Part shown: positions 23,893 through 28,101 of the stretch, in pieces
How positions within the stretch are numbered: the stretch's first letter is position 1
How the letters are laid out: each line of letters opens with the position of its first letter
Made by a program: the position numbers and the translations under genes
Assembly: GCA_021157645.1 (NCBI GenBank)
Contig: JAGGWC010000207.1
Span: 1 to 28,101, forward strand
Reading direction: 5' to 3'
Source: Candidatus Cloacimonadota bacterium
Lineage (GTDB): Bacteria > Cloacimonadota > Cloacimonadia > Cloacimonadales > TCS61
DNA length: 28,101 nucleotides
Notes under the pieces: model-generated
Told to the model about the DNA's origin: nothing
The model's database searches: none
What the model saw: only the letters and a program-made list of their open reading frames with translations

Positions 23893-24828
23893 ATGATTCG
23901 TATACAAAATCTAACAAAAGATTACGGCTTGGTACGTGCAGTTGATCACGTTAATTTTGAGATCAATGAAGGTGAAATTCTCGGATTCTTAGGTCCAAAT
24001 GGAGCAGGGAAAACTACAACACTCAGAATGATAACCTGTTTCCTCTCACCCACTTCTGGTAGTATTGAAATTGAAAATATGAATATCAAAAATAAACAAT
24101 TAGAGATAAAAAGACTTATAGGTTACCTTCCTGAACATAATCCACTTTATGTTGATATGACAGTTTACGACTATCTCAAATTTATCGCTGATATTAGAAA
24201 GATTCCAAATTTTGGACACCGTATTAAAGAAGTTATTAAGCAATGCGGATTAAATGGTGTTGTTCATAAATCCATAAACACTCTTTCCAAGGGTTACAAA
24301 CAACGTGTTGGTTTTGCTCAAGCCATTCTTCACGATCCAAAAATACTAATTTTAGATGAGCCAACCAGCGGATTAGATCCGAATCAAATCGTTGAGATCC
24401 GCGAATTGATAAAAGAATTAGGTAAGAAAAAAACCCTGATAATTTCCAGCCATATCCTGCAGGAAGTACAGGCAGTTTGTGATCGAATCGTTATCATAAA
24501 TGAAGGTAAAATAGTTGCAGATGGTTCAACTGAAGAACTGCAATCTGCTTTCAATAATAAAACAAAACTAAAGCTTGAACTTATTGCAAATAAAGATGAA
24601 ATTACAGCGATTGTAGATAACATAAAAGAAATTGCGCTCCTATCCATTTCACCGCTCAAGGAAAAAACATTTAGTGTTGAGATCGAATTTGATTCAACGA
24701 ATGATAAAAGAGCAGAAATATTTAATTTTATTAAATCAAAAGAATGGACACTATTGGAAATGTATCGTGAAAATGTTAGTTTGGAAGCTGTGTTCCGCAA
24801 TCTTACTATTGAAGGAGGAAAAAGATGA
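23893..24828 (+). CDS. gldA: ABC transporter ATP-binding protein, GldA-like
   Basis: This 311-aa cytoplasmic ATPase has Walker A GPNGAGKT (34-41), the ABC signature LSKGYKQR (131-138), Walker B ILILDEP (151-157) and the H-loop histidine in ISSHIL. The TSGLDPNQ wording and the roughly 80-residue C-terminal extension are typical of the GldA/ABC-2 export branch. Together with the next two genes it forms the GldA-GldF-GldG set, first described for Flavobacterium gliding but widespread in FCB bacteria that do not glide. GGAG at 23881-23884 is the ribosome binding site. It overlaps the permease gene by four bases (ATGA). The gliding symbol is by similarity only; the transported substrate is unknown. 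Confidence 0.88.
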   Translation: MIRIQNLTKDYGLVRAVDHVNFEINEGEILGFLGPNGAGKTTTLRMITCFLSPTSGSIEIENMNIKNKQLEIKRLIGYLPEHNPLYVDMTVYDYLKFIADIRKIPNFGHRIKEVIKQCGLNGVVHKSINTLSKGYKQRVGFAQAILHDPKILILDEPTSGLDPNQIVEIRELIKELGKKKTLIISSHILQEVQAVCDRIVIINEGKIVADGSTEELQSAFNNKTKLKLELIANKDEITAIVDNIKEIALLSISPLKEKTFSVEIEFDSTNDKRAEIFNFIKSKEWTLLEMYRENVSLEAVFRNLTIEGGKR

Positions 24829-25538
24829 ATTTAGCAATTACAATAACAAAAAAGGAAATTAAAAGCTATTTTAGTTCACCTTCTGCTTATATAGTTTTAG
24901 TAATTTTTCTTCTACTTAGTGGTTGGTTCTTTGCTAGTCCATTATTTATTAATAATCAAGCAAACTTACGTACCTTATTCGGGATAATTCCTCTCTTGTA
25001 TTTGTTTTTTATCCCTGCTATAACTATGGGACTTATCTCTCGTGAAAAGAATAATGGTACAATGGAACTCCTTGCAACTCTTCCAATTAAAAATAGCCAA
25101 ATAATAATGGGAAAATTCTGGGCTTCTATCATCCTCATCGGAGTTGGTTTATTATTAACCTTAATACATTTTATTACAATTATGATGCTTGGAACTAACA
25201 TTGATTTTGGAGCAATATTCTGCGGTTATATAGGTTTGTTATTCATGGGTGCAGTTTATAGTTCTATTGGGATTTTTGCATCCAGCATAACCAGCAATCA
25301 AATAGTTTCGCTAATAATAAGTTTCTTCATAATTTTCTTCTTCTTTATAATAAGGTTCTTTCTCTTCTTCGTTCCTGATTTCATGGTAGGAATTTTTCAA
25401 TTTATAAGTATTGATTACCATTTTTCAAATATTTCTCGGGGAGTTATCGATACCAGAAATATTATATATTTTGTCAGTTTAATCGTGCTATTTCTTAAAC
25501 TTGCACAAATATCTTTAGAAAACCGGAATTGGAAATAG
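24825..25538 (+). CDS. gldF: ABC-2 type permease, GldF-like
   Basis: The 237-aa product has six predicted membrane segments (roughly 20-40, 50-70, 100-125, 130-155, 160-185, 215-230) and the conserved first-loop segment 'SREKNNGTMELLATLPI' of ABC-2 permeases of the GldF/CcmB-like branch. The N-terminal KKEIKSYFSSPSAYIV is also typical of this branch. It is the inner-membrane channel partner of the ATPase encoded just before it, with which it overlaps by four bases. AAGGAGG ahead of the ATG and the tight spacing indicate coupled translation. Confidence 0.88.
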   Translation: MNLAITITKKEIKSYFSSPSAYIVLVIFLLLSGWFFASPLFINNQANLRTLFGIIPLLYLFFIPAITMGLISREKNNGTMELLATLPIKNSQIIMGKFWASIILIGVGLLLTLIHFITIMMLGTNIDFGAIFCGYIGLLFMGAVYSSIGIFASSITSNQIVSLIISFFIIFFFFIIRFFLFFVPDFMVGIFQFISIDYHFSNISRGVIDTRNIIYFVSLIVLFLKLAQISLENRNWK

Positions 25539-25548
25539 GAGGTTTATC

Positions 25549-27087
25549 ATGAAAAAGAAAATAACAATTGATCTAATAATTCTTATCGCAATTCTCATTT
25601 TTGTTAATCTCATCTCAATATCTATCTTTAAACGTTTTGACCTTTCACGGGGAAAAATATATTCGCTTTCAAGTTCCAGTAAAACTACTGTAAAGAATTT
25701 GGAAGACAGACTGATTATAAAAGCATATTTTTCTAAGAATATGCCGGGGGAATATGCTGATTCACGTCGTTTCGTTCAGGATATACTTTCCGAATATCAA
25801 GCATATTCAAAAGGCAATCTGAAATTTGAATTTCTTGATCCGGCTGATGAGCAGGAGTTAAAAAAAGAAGCTCAACAAAATGGAATAATGCCTGTTTCCA
25901 TGCGTGTTGTTGAGAATGATAAATTGGAAATACGGGAAGTTTATATGGGTCTTGTATTTTCGTATCAAGACAAGATCGAAATTCTACCAATGATAAAAAA
26001 CACTCAAGGCTTAGAATATGATATAACCAGTAAGATCAAGAAGATCACTGCAAATGGACTTAAAAAGATCGCCTTTTTCGACACTGGAAACAATAAATTT
26101 GAAACCATCAGGCAATTCCTTTCTGAAAGTTATGAAATCTCTGAAATCGATCTCACTAAACCTGTAGAGAACAATGTTGACGCACTAATCATTTCTGGAA
26201 TTGAAGACTCTCTTGAGATATCTCAACTTGTTAATATTGATCAATATCTGATGCAAGATGGCAATATCATTCTTTTCCAGGATAAGATTGTTACCGATAT
26301 TCAGCAAATGTCTGCAACACCAATAAATTCCAATCTTTTCCGACTTCTCAGTGCTTATGGAATTACAATTAAACCAAACTTAGTGATCGATGCTCAATGT
26401 GGTCAAGTTACAGTTCAACAACAACGTGGAATGTTCCGTATGCAAACTCCAGTTAACTATCCATTTTTTCCAGTAATCAATAATGTTAATAAAGAAAATA
26501 TTATAGTTAAGAATCTTGATTATATGCAGCTAATTTTTGCATCGGAAATTGATACTACAAACATTGGTGGAGATATTTATTTTGAACCTTTGCTTTATAC
26601 TTCAGCAAATAGTGGCGAAATTACAATGCCACAACTTAATATTTCGTATCAACCATACATGAATATTGACCTAAATAAAATGCTGAAAGATAAACCAAAA
26701 GTTGTTGCGGGAATTTATAGTGGAAAATTTGTAAGCAATTTCATAAATCATACAAAAGAAGAAAATGCTGTTGGAAGTACAGAGAGCGGCAAAATCTTGC
26801 TCGTTTCAGATTCCGACTTTATCAAAGAAGGTGCTGGAGCCGGAGTACAGGGGAATAGAGATTTTGTATTAAATGCAGTTGATTACATGGTTTCCGATGG
26901 AACCCTCATTGAGATAAGATCTAGAGAGACACAATTCACTCCATTAAAAGAAGTTAAATCAGGGACAAGAAAATTTGTAAGATGGGTCAATATCCTTTTC
27001 TCATCTCTTTTACTGATTTTATTTGGAATTTTACATTACAGGAAAGAACTAAAACGAAGAAAACATATAGGAGAGCTTTATGAGTAA
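25549..27087 (+). CDS. gldG: GldG-like ABC transporter auxiliary protein
   Basis: The 512-aa protein has an N-terminal membrane segment (about 7-27), a large extracytoplasmic part and a C-terminal membrane segment (about 480-500) followed by a basic tail (KELKRRKH). The beginning 'RFDLSRGKIYSLSSSSKTTVKNLEDRLIIKAYFSKNMP' is the hallmark of the GldG / ABC-type uncharacterised auxiliary family. The internal region contains a segment typical of the class I amidotransferase-like fold, without obvious catalytic residues. An AGGAGG lies 6 bases before the ATG. It overlaps the following DUF4340 gene by eight bases. Confidence 0.88.
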   Translation: MKKKITIDLIILIAILIFVNLISISIFKRFDLSRGKIYSLSSSSKTTVKNLEDRLIIKAYFSKNMPGEYADSRRFVQDILSEYQAYSKGNLKFEFLDPADEQELKKEAQQNGIMPVSMRVVENDKLEIREVYMGLVFSYQDKIEILPMIKNTQGLEYDITSKIKKITANGLKKIAFFDTGNNKFETIRQFLSESYEISEIDLTKPVENNVDALIISGIEDSLEISQLVNIDQYLMQDGNIILFQDKIVTDIQQMSATPINSNLFRLLSAYGITIKPNLVIDAQCGQVTVQQQRGMFRMQTPVNYPFFPVINNVNKENIIVKNLDYMQLIFASEIDTTNIGGDIYFEPLLYTSANSGEITMPQLNISYQPYMNIDLNKMLKDKPKVVAGIYSGKFVSNFINHTKEENAVGSTESGKILLVSDSDFIKEGAGAGVQGNRDFVLNAVDYMVSDGTLIEIRSRETQFTPLKEVKSGTRKFVRWVNILFSSLLLILFGILHYRKELKRRKHIGELYE

Positions 27088-27997
27088 AAAACAGATAATC
27101 TACATTACTATCCTAATTGCTTTAGTAATTGTATTCTTAATCACAAAGATAAATAATAATGTGGAAAAACGTATTAATTTTTTCCAAGCTGATTCTGCTA
27201 AGATCAGAACAATTGAAATATCTAATATTAAAGATACGTTAAGATTTTCTAAGAAAAATGATGAATGGATATTGATTTATCCATTCGAGAATCCAATTAA
27301 TACATTTCAGATGAAGAAAATATTTACAGAAGTTTTACCAGTGAAGACTTCTAACTTGCCAATTTCTGAAAGTGAAAGTTCATTCGATACTTATAAAGTA
27401 ACTAACAGTCAGGGGACGTGTATAAGATTCTTTGATGAGAATGACAATGTACTCGATGAAGCAATTATTGGGAAAAGTTCATCTTCTAAAACAACTCCTG
27501 CAAGAAGACCCAATGAGAATAAAATCTATAAATTAGAAGATAATATCAATTATATCATCACAGCTGAATCAGATAACTGGAGAGAAAAAACAATTCTGGA
27601 AATTGAGAAGAATAACATTTCTAAGATTTCAGTTATTTGTGATATAAATGCTTATGAGATAGCACCTTCTGATTCTTTCTGGTATTATACGGATGGTAAA
27701 AGCAGTCTGGGAGTAGACATTAATAATAAAACACTTCAAGATATCATTTCTTCCATTTCAAAGCTTACTGTTAATGGCTTCGTTGATAACAATTATGAAG
27801 ATTATAAAGAAAAACTTTCTTCTCCAAATCTGGAGATTGGAATTGAATTGTTCGATGGTTCATCACATTATATTAGAATTGCATTGGATAAAGATTCTAA
27901 ATATGTTTTGCAATTTGATACCGAAGAAAGTCATATGTACTTAGTCTATAATAATTGGGTAGAGAAATTTATAAAAGAAGCAATTGATTTCAAATAA
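27080..27997 (+). CDS. DUF4340 membrane-anchored protein
   Basis: The 305-aa product has one N-terminal membrane segment (about 6-23, IIYITILIALVIVFLITK) and an extracytoplasmic domain of repeated 'EWILIYPFENPIN...' units characteristic of DUF4340, which commonly follows gldG-type genes. It probably acts with the ABC complex on the outer face of the inner membrane. The start is at ATG 27080, inside the end of gldG, with GGAGAG at 27070-27075 as ribosome binding site. The last 14 bases of the gene form the outer end of the palindrome at the right end of the window, so the 3' end should be treated with care, though the protein length is normal. Confidence 0.82.
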   Translation: MSKKQIIYITILIALVIVFLITKINNNVEKRINFFQADSAKIRTIEISNIKDTLRFSKKNDEWILIYPFENPINTFQMKKIFTEVLPVKTSNLPISESESSFDTYKVTNSQGTCIRFFDENDNVLDEAIIGKSSSSKTTPARRPNENKIYKLEDNINYIITAESDNWREKTILEIEKNNISKISVICDINAYEIAPSDSFWYYTDGKSSLGVDINNKTLQDIISSISKLTVNGFVDNNYEDYKEKLSSPNLEIGIELFDGSSHYIRIALDKDSKYVLQFDTEESHMYLVYNNWVEKFIKEAIDFK

Positions 27998-28101
27998 TAT
28001 TATTAACTTAAACTAATTATAAATTGTAAAAAGCTCGTTCATATGAACGAGCTTTTTACAATTTATAATTAGTTTAAGTTAATAATATTATTTGAAATCA
28101 A
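27984..28101. repeat. 118-bp perfect palindrome reaching the window end
   Basis: Every base from 28043 to 28101 is the reverse complement of 28042 back to 27984, with no loop (centre CAT|ATG). The inner part (A5-GCTCGTTC / GAACGAGC-T5, extended to GTAAAAAG) looks like a natural terminator for the ABC operon. The outer part repeats the end of the DUF4340 gene in reverse, which a terminator would not need. Confidence 0.95.

Noticed and set aside
1..28101. CRISPR array, insertion sequence, prophage, toxin-antitoxin or defence island
   Set aside because: No spaced direct repeats, transposase, integrase, phage structural gene or small toxin pair was found; the composition is uniform and AT-rich throughout.

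Overview
The window looks like one contig end-to-end from an AT-rich, Gram-negative member of the FCB superphylum, most likely Candidatus Cloacimonadota. This rests on several features: a secreted protein with a C-terminal FlgD/Por-type sorting domain (NYPNPFNPST at its start), a second secreted protein with the 'GYLGFLFP' and 'DVPNDQG' fibronectin-like style common in that lineage, an outer-membrane DUF5723-like barrel next to a large lipoprotein, a gldA/gldF/gldG-type ABC module, and very low GC with TTG/GTG-prone starts. The placement is inferred from protein style; there is no rRNA in the window.

Layout. Positions 1-960 hold a secreted Fn3-like protein that is open at the left edge, followed by a 387-bp gap with a 17-bp-stem hairpin. 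Positions 1348-10565 form one tightly packed plus-strand run: rpmF (59 aa, easily missed), plsX, fabH, fabD, fabG, acpP, fabF, rnc, an Elp3-like radical SAM gene and a large von Willebrand factor A (VWA) membrane protein. It ends at a 17-bp perfect bidirectional terminator. Positions 10617-13905 (minus strand) encode a giant acidic lipoprotein and a beta-barrel protein as a two-gene unit. Positions 14125-17481 encode an 1118-aa two-propeller secreted protein, with an intrinsic terminator. Positions 17597-18658 encode an uncharacterised helical protein that converges on clpB (minus strand, 18742-21312). clpB is divergent from an Hsp20 gene (21522-21950), and the shared region carries a CIRCE-like HrcA operator. 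A DegP/HtrA protease (22054-23502) and a minus-strand tRNA-Asn (GTT, CCA encoded) follow. The right end (23893-27997) is a four-gene gldA-gldF-gldG-DUF4340 ABC operon.

How the genes work together. The first large operon supplies membrane-lipid building: PlsX makes acyl-phosphate, FabD/FabH/FabF/FabG with ACP run initiation and elongation, and L32 and RNase III tie the cluster to ribosome synthesis. The central part is protein quality control: ClpB disaggregase, Hsp20 holdase and periplasmic HtrA, with a heat-shock operator between the first two. The rest is cell-surface material.

The final 118 bp form a perfect palindrome that copies the end of the last gene and runs to the last base. This is most simply an assembly fold-back at a terminator hairpin. 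I found no CRISPR array, insertion sequence, phage or recognisable defence system. The least explained pieces are the lipoprotein/barrel pair, the 353-aa orphan and the VWA/amidotransferase-like membrane protein.
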